Positions 26,446-34,396 of a stretch of 64,000 nt of DNA are shown here, in pieces. Numbering within the stretch: position 1 is the first letter of the stretch; every line of letters begins with the position of its first letter. The notes beneath the pieces were generated by a model, which saw nothing but the letters and a program-made list of their open reading frames with translations, was not told the DNA's origin and did not search any database. Source of the DNA: CAYSCZ01 sp051155775. GTDB lineage: Bacteria > Bacteroidota > Bacteroidia > Cytophagales > Cyclobacteriaceae. The DNA lies in assembly GCA_051155775.1 (NCBI GenBank), contig DAXETV010000024.1, positions 34,228-98,227 on the forward strand. Direction: 5' to 3'. The position numbers and the translations under genes were made by a program.

Positions 26446-26479
26446 AAAAAAAGCCCGGCTCTTGCTTTGGAACCGGGCT
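26446..26479 (-). terminator. Attenuator terminator of the aromatic amino acid operon
   Basis: On the minus strand, AGCCCGG and CCGGGCT form a perfect 7-bp GC-rich stem with a 14-base loop, followed by a run of T. It lies between the leader peptide and the aminotransferase start (14 bp away), not at the end of a gene, so its role is regulatory. The loop contains TTCCAAAGC, which can pair with an upstream segment. Confidence 0.88.
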
Positions 26480-26518
26480 CTGTATCTTAAATCATACTTA
26501 CCACTACCTTTCCAAAGC
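26464..26518 (-). promoter_or_regulatory. Antiterminator pairing that competes with the attenuator
   Basis: GCTTTGGAA at 26518-26510 (mRNA sense) is exactly complementary to TTCCAAAGC at 26472-26464, which makes up most of the terminator loop and abuts its 5' arm. Pairing would interfere with the terminator hairpin. The upstream copy lies within the last codons of the leader peptide, so a ribosome that reaches the leader stop codon covers it, whereas a ribosome stalled at the Tyr/Phe run leaves it free. Confidence 0.75.
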
Positions 26519-26575
26519 TCTATTTGAGCCTATAAAATAAAAGAAGTAGTAATATGATGTAAATCTTAAATTCAT
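26504..26575 (-). CDS. Tyr/Phe leader peptide of the aromatic amino acid operon
   Basis: A 23-codon reading frame (ATG at 26575, TAG at 26506-26504) between a strong promoter match and the attenuator terminator. Codons 8-14 read Tyr-Tyr-Tyr-Phe-Phe-Tyr-Phe, with one more Phe at codon 5: four Tyr and four Phe in 23 residues. The operon that follows makes these amino acids. The TAG stop falls four bases after the antiterminator segment. This is the classic design of a ribosome-mediated attenuator, in which scarce charged tRNA-Tyr or tRNA-Phe stalls translation and lets the operon be transcribed. The ATG is only five bases from the -7 element, so the transcript is probably leaderless. Confidence 0.85.
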   Translation of the reverse strand: MNLRFTSYYYFFYFIGSNRALER

Positions 26576-26580
26576 GATGC

Positions 26581-26611
26581 CAAAAGTATATCGAAATTTT
26601 AAATATCAAAA
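26581..26611 (-). promoter_or_regulatory. Promoter of the aromatic amino acid operon
   Basis: On the minus strand a -33 element TTTTG (26611-26607) is followed by an 18-bp spacer and the -7 element TACTTTTG (26588-26581), matching the Bacteroidota consensus. Transcription would begin at or within a few bases of the leader peptide ATG at 26575. Confidence 0.7.
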
Positions 26612-26734
26612 TATTATTCCAACAAAATTAGTTCGACAAAATCAACATCATTTCAAATTGGATAATCTTAAACGTATGGTTTATTTATAAGACTTAATTA
26701 ATTATATTAGGTTAACTTTTTAAACTGTATCAAC

Positions 26735-27661
26735 ATGCCATCGATTCATGTAGAAAAATCAATTGGCATAAATGCCACAAAAGAAAAAATATTCACTACG
26801 CTAAATAATTTTAACCACTGGCAAGCCTGGTCTCCGTGGTTGATTATGGAGCCAGAAGCGAAAGTTGATGTTAGTAAGGATAATAAGTTTTATTCCTGGG
26901 AAGGTAATAGAATAGGCTCCGGTGAAATGAAGATCATTGAAGAAGAACCAAACGAAGTCATAAAGTATGATTTAACCTTTTTTAAGCCCTGGAAATCTAA
27001 AGCCTACGTTCAATTTGGCTTTGAAATATCTGATGATGGTACGAAAGTCACCTGGTTAATGGATAGTTCACTCCCATTCTACATGTTTTGGATAAAAAAT
27101 ATGATCACGGCTTTTGTTGGAATGGATTATGAACGTGGTTTATATATGTTAAAAGATTATGCAGAATCAAACAAAGTTCCTTCAAAAATTGAATTCACCG
27201 GAAATGAAAAATATCCTGGGTATCAATTTGTTGGAATAAGAACCGAGTGCGGTATTGAGGATATAGGACCGAAGATGAAAGAAGACTTTAGCACTATTAT
27301 GAAGTGGGCTGATAATCACAGCATAAAATTGGCAGCTGAACCATTTTCGATTTATCACAAATGGGATATAGTGAAAAAAAAGGTAGCCTATACATCCGGC
27401 ATACCTGTCAATGAGGTGCCCGGCAGTTTACCCGGTGGAATGCAATCAGGAGCAATACCAGCCACACCGGTCTATACCATCACTCATACCGGCCCCTACA
27501 GACACCTTGGTAATGCATGGAGCACAGGATATAACATGAAACAGCATAAGGAATTTAAAATCAATAAGAAAATGGATGCCTTTGAAACATACATTAATGG
27601 CCCTCAGGACACTCCCGAAAATGATCTGATAACAAAAGTTCACTTTCCTGTCAAATCGTAA
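26735..27661 (+). CDS. SRPBCC domain fused to a GyrI-like effector-binding domain
   Basis: A 308-residue cytoplasmic two-domain protein. Residues 1-150 form a START/polyketide-cyclase-like (SRPBCC) ligand-binding domain, with the typical opening of a hydrophobic strand and then FTTLNNFNHWQAWSPW near 20-35. Residues 155-308 form a GyrI-like/AraC effector-binding domain, with YPGYQFVGIRTECG near 160 and THTGPYRHLG near 250. There is no DNA-binding domain, so it is not a regulator by itself. Both halves bind hydrophobic small molecules in other proteins; the ligand is unknown. It converges with the sulfotransferase gene, overlapping it by 22 bp. The upstream region shares the 12-mer GGTTAACTTTTT with the TerB-like gene. 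Confidence 0.78.
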   Translation: MPSIHVEKSIGINATKEKIFTTLNNFNHWQAWSPWLIMEPEAKVDVSKDNKFYSWEGNRIGSGEMKIIEEEPNEVIKYDLTFFKPWKSKAYVQFGFEISDDGTKVTWLMDSSLPFYMFWIKNMITAFVGMDYERGLYMLKDYAESNKVPSKIEFTGNEKYPGYQFVGIRTECGIEDIGPKMKEDFSTIMKWADNHSIKLAAEPFSIYHKWDIVKKKVAYTSGIPVNEVPGSLPGGMQSGAIPATPVYTITHTGPYRHLGNAWSTGYNMKQHKEFKINKKMDAFETYINGPQDTPENDLITKVHFPVKS

Positions 27662-28479
27662 TTTGGTTCCATACTGGCATATTTTCTAAGACTATCCCAG
27701 TCCTCCTGATAGTATTCATTTATTTGCTCTAAATAATCCGGGGATATTATTATTTCATCTTTAACCCATTTTTCGGGGAGTGAATTGGAAGTGTAAAGGA
27801 TTAAGTGGTAAAAAACCCACCAGGGACGATATAGCAACCAATGCTTTAGTCTGTTTTCATAACCTTTTGGCTCATTTTTGAAATATTTCCTACAGATCAG
27901 TCTAAGGTATTTTAATTGTTTATCATTAAAAGATTTATGGGAAGGTTTTAAATCAATTGCATCTTTATTATAAGAGGCCCCAATGAAATTTACCAGCTTA
28001 TCAAAGAATCCATATGGATTTGCTTTTAAATCTTCATTGAATAATACCAAAGGTTTATCCCCTGAATGTTTTTCAATAATCTCAATCATTGGCATATAAT
28101 AAAGATCTTTTTGCTTCCAAAAGCCGGAATCATTTTTTATGTCAAAAAATTCCTCAAATGGCTTTATGCCTCCATTTTTCACGTACCTCCTAAACTGGGA
28201 AGCGATCCAATCACCGTGTTTCCTGAATACAATGATATATTTAGTTTGTGGAGCCAATCCGGATATCTTTTGGACTTCATCCTCTAATTGTCTGTCAAAC
28301 TCTCTTGAAGCAAAATATGAGATGGCGTTTGAGTTTTCCAGAACACTTTTGAATTCATGAAATTTTGGCCTTTGTATATAGTGGATATTTTTTAGCTTGT
28401 TGAACAATCGATATTGCAAATAGGTAGATGCTACTTTACCAAGACCTACATGAAAATATACTTCCGGAACTGAGGACAT
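27640..28479 (-). CDS. Sulfotransferase-family protein
   Basis: A 279-residue protein with the two PAPS-binding signatures of the sulfotransferase fold: a P-loop-like FHVGLGKVASTYLQ at 9-22, where the Lys-x-x-Ser-Thr segment would hold the 5'-phosphosulphate, and FRKHGDWIASQFRRYVKNG near 84-102, the 3'-phosphate loop. No signal peptide is visible. Acceptors in this family include sugars, lipids and proteins, and none can be assigned. The gene stands alone and overlaps the convergent SRPBCC-GyrI gene by 22 bp. Confidence 0.72.
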   Translation of the reverse strand: MSSVPEVYFHVGLGKVASTYLQYRLFNKLKNIHYIQRPKFHEFKSVLENSNAISYFASREFDRQLEDEVQKISGLAPQTKYIIVFRKHGDWIASQFRRYVKNGGIKPFEEFFDIKNDSGFWKQKDLYYMPMIEIIEKHSGDKPLVLFNEDLKANPYGFFDKLVNFIGASYNKDAIDLKPSHKSFNDKQLKYLRLICRKYFKNEPKGYENRLKHWLLYRPWWVFYHLILYTSNSLPEKWVKDEIIISPDYLEQINEYYQEDWDSLRKYASMEPNYDLTGK

Positions 28480-28588
28480 TCAAAAATTGATTTATAATTC
28501 ATCAACAATTTTAACTAAAAATTAGTGATGGGTTTAATTTGATTATTGATTGTTCTTAACTTGGAATAAATTTTAAATCATAAAACCT

Positions 28589-29122
28589 ATGATGAATCCC
28601 TGGCACGATGTTCCTATTGGAAAAAAAGCACCAGAAATTGTTAATGCCATTATTGAAATCCCGCAGAATAACCGGGCCAAATATGAATTGGACAAAGAAA
28701 CTGGTCTATTAAGATTGGACCGGATCCTCTATTCAAATGTTTATTACCCGGCAAACTATGGCTTTCTCCCTACCACCTATTGCGATGATGATGACCCCCT
28801 TGATATACTTGTTCTATCGCAGGCGACGCTTCAGTCACTATGCCTGGTATCAGCAAAGGTTATTGGAGTGATGCAAATGTTGGATAGTGGTGAAAAAGAC
28901 GATAAGATAATTTCTGTTGCCAATGATGATATGAGCGTTAATCACATCAATGATGTTAACGACCTTCCAAATCATTTTATCCGTGAGATGACCAGCTTTT
29001 TTGAAGATTACAAGAAATTGGAGCACAAAACAGTTGTTGTGGAAGACTTCCAGGATAAATCATTGGCGCTCGATATAGTGAACAAGGCGTTGGAAGATTA
29101 TAAAAAGAAATTCAGGAAATAA
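28589..29122 (+). CDS. ppa: Inorganic pyrophosphatase (family I)
   Basis: A 177-residue soluble type I pyrophosphatase. The signature aspartates are in CDDDDPLDILVL near 64-75. Other family landmarks are a NRAKYELDKETG segment near 27-38, YPANYGFLPTTY near 52-63, and the late EDYKKLEHK near 143. It hydrolyses PPi and so drives biosynthetic reactions. Two adjacent ATGs (28589 and 28592) are possible starts and differ by one residue. The C2-like gene follows 10 bp later. Confidence 0.94.
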   Translation: MMNPWHDVPIGKKAPEIVNAIIEIPQNNRAKYELDKETGLLRLDRILYSNVYYPANYGFLPTTYCDDDDPLDILVLSQATLQSLCLVSAKVIGVMQMLDSGEKDDKIISVANDDMSVNHINDVNDLPNHFIREMTSFFEDYKKLEHKTVVVEDFQDKSLALDIVNKALEDYKKKFRK

Positions 29123-29132
29123 TACCATCAAA

Positions 29133-29498
29133 ATGGCTGCAATTATCTTAAGAAAGCTTTTCTGTACATTAAATGATGAAGTGGATAAGGACGAGATCTA
29201 TCTGAGGTATGAAAAAAAGAAAGTATGGCCTAAGCAATGGCTATTCAAAAAGGTGGATAATGGCCAGATGGTGGAATTAGATATTATAATTGAAAATGTG
29301 CCAACAAATGGCTTCACGGTCATTGAACTATGGGATTATGATCTGACAAGTAAGAATGATCTGCTGGGTAGGTTTAGAATGAAAGTCGATGAAATAAGCA
29401 CAGGACCTTTTCACACAACTATGGAAGTATTGAAAAATTCAAGTACTGCTTCCTATCGTGTAGAGTGGGAAATCTATCATAAACCATTAGAACCATAA
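29133..29498 (+). CDS. C2-like beta-sandwich protein of unknown role
   Basis: A 121-residue cytoplasmic protein that I do not recognise as a named family. The middle, VIELWDYDLTSKNDLLGRF near 67-85, has the pattern of a C2 domain: an alternating beta strand, acidic calcium-loop residues (WDYDLTSKND) and an L-G-R-F strand. Only part of the usual set of five loop aspartates is present, so calcium binding is uncertain. It lies 10 bp after ppa and is presumably co-transcribed, and it ends 3 bp before the stop of the convergent metallophosphoesterase. Confidence 0.55.
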   Translation: MAAIILRKLFCTLNDEVDKDEIYLRYEKKKVWPKQWLFKKVDNGQMVELDIIIENVPTNGFTVIELWDYDLTSKNDLLGRFRMKVDEISTGPFHTTMEVLKNSSTASYRVEWEIYHKPLEP

Positions 29499-29501
29499 GA
29501 T

Positions 29502-30599
29502 TTATGCAATCTGGTTCACTTTCACTTGAGCTTCAGTGCCTAAAATAAAGTTGCTATTATATTTTTTTAGTACGCTTTTATAAAGCAACCGCCCCATTTT
29601 GTCAGAATGAAACGGCCCCCAGAATTCCAATATAACTTCTCCGTATTTTTTGAAGATCAATTTTGCGAAACCAGTCTTCAATCTGTAGTCTTTTAGATAT
29701 TTCCCGGGATTGATTGAAGAAATTTTTGATCCGGAGCCACTCACTATGTAGTGATTACCTTTTCTGATGGAATGCTGAAATGAATGGTCATGACCGGAAA
29801 CATGGTAGATATTATCATATCGATCAAGCAGCTTTAAAATTTTTCTCTTTATGTAATGATAAGTAGGATGACATAAATCTTGTGGAGGCATATTGAAATG
29901 CAAAAAAGGAAATAAATAACCTATGCCGGGTAGTGGAAGCATTAATCGATTATCTCTAAACCTCAGTGGAAAGATCAAATCCTTTGTGGTTGCACTTTTT
30001 GAATGATCGCCATAGGTAACAAAGGGATGGTGGGAAGCCAGGATGATTTGTTTGTCCTGATGGGATGCCAGCATTTTTTTCAAATGGTTGAAGAACATTT
30101 TTAATGTTTTTCTTGAATTAATTTGCTGATCTGGTTTGTCCAGGGAATGAAGGAACCACTGAAGGTCATATGCAATCAATATCAGACTGCCACTCAATCT
30201 TTTTAATTTTGGTCCAGGACGTGCACCGCCAGGAAGAAATGCCATTGAAGATTCTAAATATTGATTTACCAGTTTCTGCTGATTCATAACATTTACAAAA
30301 CCATCTTTTCCTGAGTTATCCCAGTCATGATTACCGGGCAATACAAAAGTGTATCCGGGAAAACCATCGGTTACCTGCAATAATTTCAAGAGTTTTGACT
30401 CATCATCGGACCTGGTTATTTGATTGATACTTCTTAGACCATTATTATAAATATTGTCACCTAAAAAAATTAAAATGTCATCTCGAGATGCTTTATCTAA
30501 ATGATTTTTTAGGGTCCTGAGGTTGTTATCTTTTGGAAATTGAGGTTCACCAGCATCTCCAAGGAGATAAATTGAATATTCTTTTGCAGTCAGCTTTCT
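29502..30599 (-). CDS. Metallophosphoesterase with unresolved start codon
   Basis: Calcineurin-like phosphoesterase motifs are in order in one open frame: GDAGEPQ (codons 13-19 of the open frame), LIFLGDNIYNNG further on, then VLPGNHDWDNSG, ASHHPFVTYGDHS and SGHDHSFQH. These supply the usual Asp, Asn and His metal ligands. The first two motifs lie upstream of the first recognised start codon, a TTG at 30389, so a protein starting there would lack part of the active site. The frame is open back to a TAA at 30602-30600 and holds no ATG, GTG or TTG before the GDAG motif; a CTG at 30593 is the only near-cognate candidate. Either initiation is non-canonical or the 5' end was lost. No signal peptide remains. 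The role is unknown. Confidence 0.65.
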   Translation of the reverse strand, partial: RKLTAKEYSIYLLGDAGEPQFPKDNNLRTLKNHLDKASRDDILIFLGDNIYNNGLRSINQITRSDDESKLLKLLQVTDGFPGYTFVLPGNHDWDNSGKDGFVNVMNQQKLVNQYLESSMAFLPGGARPGPKLKRLSGSLILIAYDLQWFLHSLDKPDQQINSRKTLKMFFNHLKKMLASHQDKQIILASHHPFVTYGDHSKSATTKDLIFPLRFRDNRLMLPLPGIGYLFPFLHFNMPPQDLCHPTYHYIKRKILKLLDRYDNIYHVSGHDHSFQHSIRKGNHYIVSGSGSKISSINPGKYLKDYRLKTGFAKLIFKKYGEVILEFWGPFHSDKMGRLLYKSVLKKYNSNFILGTEAQVKVNQIA

Positions 30600-30751
30600 T
30601 TAGTTTTTTATTGGTGTAAATATAATTTCACAGGAGCAGCTTACAGATTAAGAAATTGTTATTGAAAGGGCATCTTAAATAACTTAACACAAGAATTGAT
30701 TACTTTTTCTACTGCTTTACAGTAAATTAGCTGATTACTAATCATCGACAA

Positions 30752-31195
30752 ATGAGTGAAATCAAAATACACCTCCTTTTAAACCACATTCCCATTGTCA
30801 GTATATTTATTGGGATCATTATTTTAATAATAGGTGTTATTAGAAAAACTCAGATATTACTATTCACTGGATTTATTATCATAATCTTTGCCGCAATAGT
30901 TGCTATACCTACCATAAACTCCGGGGAGGGTGCAGAGCATCATGTAGAAGAATTGGACAAATTTTCTCATGACGTAATCCATGAACATGAAGAGGCAGCA
31001 GAAAGTGCTATATGGGTAGTCTATCTTAGTGGATTGCTCTCCATCGCTGCACTATATTTAACCAGTAAGAAACATAAACTGGCCAGGTTAATTACCATTC
31101 TTACCATCATTGTATCTCTGATTAGTTTAGTTATGCTTGCTAATGTGGGAAATACCGGTGGAAAAATAAGGAGACCCGACCTGGTTCAGTCCTAA
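30752..31195 (+). CDS. Four-helix membrane protein with a His/Glu-rich loop
   Basis: A 147-residue membrane protein with helices at about 5-28, 32-53, 88-105 and 112-130. The start HLLLNHIPIV is a mark of DUF2231-like membrane proteins of Bacteroidota. Between helices 2 and 3 is an extramembrane loop rich in His and Glu (AEHHVEELD followed by HDVIHEHEEAAE), with five histidines in about 20 residues, suggestive of metal binding. The function is unknown. It precedes the DUF418 gene by 12 bp and is probably co-transcribed with it. Confidence 0.65.
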   Translation: MSEIKIHLLLNHIPIVSIFIGIIILIIGVIRKTQILLFTGFIIIIFAAIVAIPTINSGEGAEHHVEELDKFSHDVIHEHEEAAESAIWVVYLSGLLSIAALYLTSKKHKLARLITILTIIVSLISLVMLANVGNTGGKIRRPDLVQS

Positions 31196-31207
31196 AAAAT
31201 TATAGTC

Positions 31208-32452
31208 ATGTCTGGATTGTTGAAGCCGGTAGATAATCCAAAAAGGATTGTCTCTTTAGATTTACTTAGAGGCATAGCAATACTTGGTATATTAATCATG
31301 AATATTCAAAGCTTCGCCATGCCGGGGGCTGCTTACCTGAATCCAACAGCTTATGGAAGCCTGGACGGAGTAAACAAATGGGTTTGGATAGTTAGTCATG
31401 TACTTGCAGACCAAAAATTTATGGCGATATTTTCGGTGCTCTTTGGTGCTGGTATTGTGCTGATCACACAAAAAGCAGAATCAAAAACCGGGAAATCCTC
31501 TGGCCTACACTACAGAAGAACACTTTGGTTACTCATTATTGGGCTCATACATGCTCATATTATTTGGTATGGAGATATTCTGGTCGCGTACGCTATCTGT
31601 GCTTTATTTATTTACCTGTTTCGAAAGATGGGTATAAAGAAATTAGTAATTTTCGGTATCCTTCTTCTATCTATTCATACCTTGATTTATTATTCAATTG
31701 GTGCTTCAATTCCTATGTGGTCCCAAGAGGACCTGGCCTCTACAAAATCAGGATGGCAACCCACAAATCAAGAGATCGAAGAAGAAATAAATGCAATAAC
31801 CGGATCGTTAAGTGAACAAATTAGCAAAAACTCTGAATCTGCATTTTTTTTAGAGATATATGTTTTTTTAATGCTATTTCTATGGCGTGTGGGCGGCCTG
31901 ATGTTGATTGGGATGGCATTATTCAAATCAGGTATTCTCACCGGAAGCAAAAGCAGAGCCTTTTACACAAGTGGTTTTCTTATTTCCTTTCCTATTGGCT
32001 TGTTGGTCGTTGCCTACGGTCTTTTTGAGAATTTTCAGGCTGAATGGTCCATTGAGTATTCAATGTTCCATGGCTCACAGTTCAATTATTGGGGAAGCTT
32101 GTTTGTAAGTTTTGGCTATATCTGTTTGATCATGTTATTTGCTAAATCCACCGCTTTTAAACCAGTGAAAGAAAGACTGGCAGCTGTTGGCCAGATGGCA
32201 CTGACTAACTATATTCTTCAATCCATCATTGGTATTTTGCTATTTTATGGTGTTGGTTTTGAATTATTTGGTAAGCTTGACAGAATTAGCCAGATAGGCA
32301 TCGTTTTGGTCCTATGGGTAATGCAAATTGCCTGGTCAAAACCATGGTTAGACCATTTTCGATTTGGACCACTGGAATGGTTATGGCGTTCATTAACCTA
32401 CGGTAAAAAGCAACCATTTATAAGAACAAAATCTTTCCAGGATATGAATTAA
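31208..32452 (+). CDS. DUF418 / YeiB-like membrane protein
   Basis: A 414-residue polytopic protein with about ten hydrophobic segments. It begins RIVSLDLLRGIAILGILIMN, the standard opening of the YeiB/DUF418 family, which is related to membrane acyltransferases. The C-terminal DUF418 domain (about 240-405) includes VGQMALTNYILQSIIG and GPLEWLWRSLTYG, both typical. Family members are thought to act in the inner membrane but no reaction is established. It is co-directional with the gene upstream (12-bp gap). Confidence 0.85.
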   Translation: MSGLLKPVDNPKRIVSLDLLRGIAILGILIMNIQSFAMPGAAYLNPTAYGSLDGVNKWVWIVSHVLADQKFMAIFSVLFGAGIVLITQKAESKTGKSSGLHYRRTLWLLIIGLIHAHIIWYGDILVAYAICALFIYLFRKMGIKKLVIFGILLLSIHTLIYYSIGASIPMWSQEDLASTKSGWQPTNQEIEEEINAITGSLSEQISKNSESAFFLEIYVFLMLFLWRVGGLMLIGMALFKSGILTGSKSRAFYTSGFLISFPIGLLVVAYGLFENFQAEWSIEYSMFHGSQFNYWGSLFVSFGYICLIMLFAKSTAFKPVKERLAAVGQMALTNYILQSIIGILLFYGVGFELFGKLDRISQIGIVLVLWVMQIAWSKPWLDHFRFGPLEWLWRSLTYGKKQPFIRTKSFQDMN

Positions 32453-32525
32453 TAGAGAATTTTCACTTTATAAAATTCGTAATCTTGATGTAATGATCCC
32501 CGTTGCTATAAATAAAACATGAATC

Positions 32526-34322
32526 ATGAAAAAATTAACTTACTATCTTCCATGCATACTGATACTTATTATCTCTTGTCAGGAGGATGAACCCGGATCT
32601 TCAGAGAAGCCCGGATCCCTTTCCATAAACATTCAGGTGGGTGAGACCAACCTCAAATCAGGAAGAAAGTCCCAGGTTTCAACGGACAACTTTAATGTAA
32701 CAATATTTGACATAAATGATGACACTGTTCGATTTTGGGAAAATGCCTCTGATGTTCCGGAAATCATTACACTTAATGAAGGTAATTATTATGTTAAGGT
32801 AGAATCTGACGAGCCTAATCTTCCTGCTTTTGATGCAGCCTTTTATGAAGGGATATCAGAACCGTTCGATATAGAAGTTGGCAAAAATACGCCAATTGAG
32901 TTAACTGCACTGCTAGCCAGTGTTAAGGTAAGTGTAAATTTTTCTGAGAATGTTTCTGAAAATTTTGAAGATTTTTTTGTTAGAATCACCGGAGAAGATG
33001 ACGAGTTTCTAACATTTGGTATGGGTGAGGTTAGGTCGGGATTTTTCATAGAGGGTGAATTGATAGTATTTACCCAGCTTACAATGGATGAAACTACTTT
33101 AGAAAAAACAACAGTCATTGAAAATGCCCAACCTAATGATCACTATATATTTAACATAGATGTAGAACAAACACAAGGCAATGGAAGCATATCAATTGAG
33201 ATAGGAGATACATTAAACAAAGATGTTGATATTATCTTCAATGAGCCTGACGTATCAGAATTTGAATTAATAGAAGCTTTTCCTTCGTTACCTTCATTTA
33301 CCCAACCCATTTTCCTTACTGCAAGTGGTAATAACTCCGATCAGCTGTACCTTATTGAACAAAGCGGTCGGATATTATCATTTATAAACGACAGGGAAAC
33401 AGATGATTTTGATGTTTACCTAGATATTGAAGATAGAATAAACGATAATGCAGGAGAAAGAGGACTATTGGGTTTGGCATTTCATCCGGAATTTGAAAAT
33501 AATAACTTATTTTATGTAAATTATACCAATAATAGTGGAAATACAGTAGTTGCATCATTTCTTGCGTCCGGCAATCAAGGCGATCCAAATAGTGAAACCA
33601 TCCTGATGGAAATAGATCAACCATTTGCCAATCATAATGCCGGTATGCTTGCCTTTGGTCCTGACGGATATCTATACATCGCTACCGGTGACGGTGGGTC
33701 CGGTGGGGACCCTGAAAATAATGGCCAAGATTTAACAACCTTATTAGGCAACATCTTACGCATTGATGTCGATAACCAGGACGCCGTTCATAATTATAGC
33801 ATACCATCTGAAAATCCTTTCATAAACAATACGGAAGGATGGAGGGAAGAAATCTTTGCTTCCGGGTTCAGAAACCCATGGAGATTTAGCTTTGATTCTC
33901 AAAACGGCAAACTCTATGCCGGGGATGTAGGACAAGGCGAGGTAGAAGAAATTGATGTCGTAATCAATGGAGGCAATTATGGCTGGAATATTTGGGAAGG
34001 AAGTGAATGTTTCGGTTCCCCATCAGATTGCGTGGAAGAAGGTTTTGAATTTCCTGTTGCAGAGTACTTTCATGATGTTGGTTTCTCTGTTACCGGAGGA
34101 TATGTGTACCGTGGCGCTAAATTCCCTGACCTTCAGGGCTATTATTTTTATGGAGATTTCGTTAGTGGCAGGGTTTGGATATTAAATACTAACGACCCTG
34201 AATCATCAATAGAGATTTTTAATACAAATTTTAGTATATCATCTTTTGCTGTAGACCAGTCAAATGAACTTTATTTACTTGATTACGGATCCGGTAGGAT
34301 TTATACATTAAACAAAATATAA
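32526..34322 (+). CDS. Lipoprotein with DUF4493-like N-terminus and PQQ-type sugar dehydrogenase propeller
   Basis: A 598-residue lipoprotein: the signal sequence ends in the lipobox LIISC with Cys19-20 as lipid site. Residues about 30-240 are a beta-rich domain resembling the DUF4493-type N-terminal region of Bacteroidota lipoproteins. Residues 255-598 are a glucose/sorbosone dehydrogenase six-bladed propeller. Landmarks are ERGLLGLAFHPEF near 310, FGPDGYLYIATGDGGSGGDP near 375, FRNPWRFSFD near 446 and GDVGQGEVEEID near 465. Such propellers may oxidise sugars with PQQ at the cell surface, but some have no catalytic role; no PQQ synthesis genes are present here. The gene stands alone. Confidence 0.82.
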   Translation: MKKLTYYLPCILILIISCQEDEPGSSEKPGSLSINIQVGETNLKSGRKSQVSTDNFNVTIFDINDDTVRFWENASDVPEIITLNEGNYYVKVESDEPNLPAFDAAFYEGISEPFDIEVGKNTPIELTALLASVKVSVNFSENVSENFEDFFVRITGEDDEFLTFGMGEVRSGFFIEGELIVFTQLTMDETTLEKTTVIENAQPNDHYIFNIDVEQTQGNGSISIEIGDTLNKDVDIIFNEPDVSEFELIEAFPSLPSFTQPIFLTASGNNSDQLYLIEQSGRILSFINDRETDDFDVYLDIEDRINDNAGERGLLGLAFHPEFENNNLFYVNYTNNSGNTVVASFLASGNQGDPNSETILMEIDQPFANHNAGMLAFGPDGYLYIATGDGGSGGDPENNGQDLTTLLGNILRIDVDNQDAVHNYSIPSENPFINNTEGWREEIFASGFRNPWRFSFDSQNGKLYAGDVGQGEVEEIDVVINGGNYGWNIWEGSECFGSPSDCVEEGFEFPVAEYFHDVGFSVTGGYVYRGAKFPDLQGYYFYGDFVSGRVWILNTNDPESSIEIFNTNFSISSFAVDQSNELYLLDYGSGRIYTLNKI

Positions 34323-34350
34323 TCGATTAAAATAATTTCCAAATTTTTGT

Positions 34351-34383
34351 TTTATTGTTAATTTATTGTTAATTTAAAGTTAA
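34351..34383. repeat. Three 11-bp direct repeats upstream of the TonB-like gene
   Basis: TTTATTGTTAA occurs twice without a gap (34351-34361 and 34362-34372), and a third unit TTTAAAGTTAA (34373-34383) differs at two positions. Units of 11 bp are close to one helical turn, so a repeated GTTAA element would face the same side of the DNA. They lie 14-46 bp before the Shine-Dalgarno sequence of the next gene. Confidence 0.6.
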
Positions 34384-34396
34384 CATATTATTAAAA

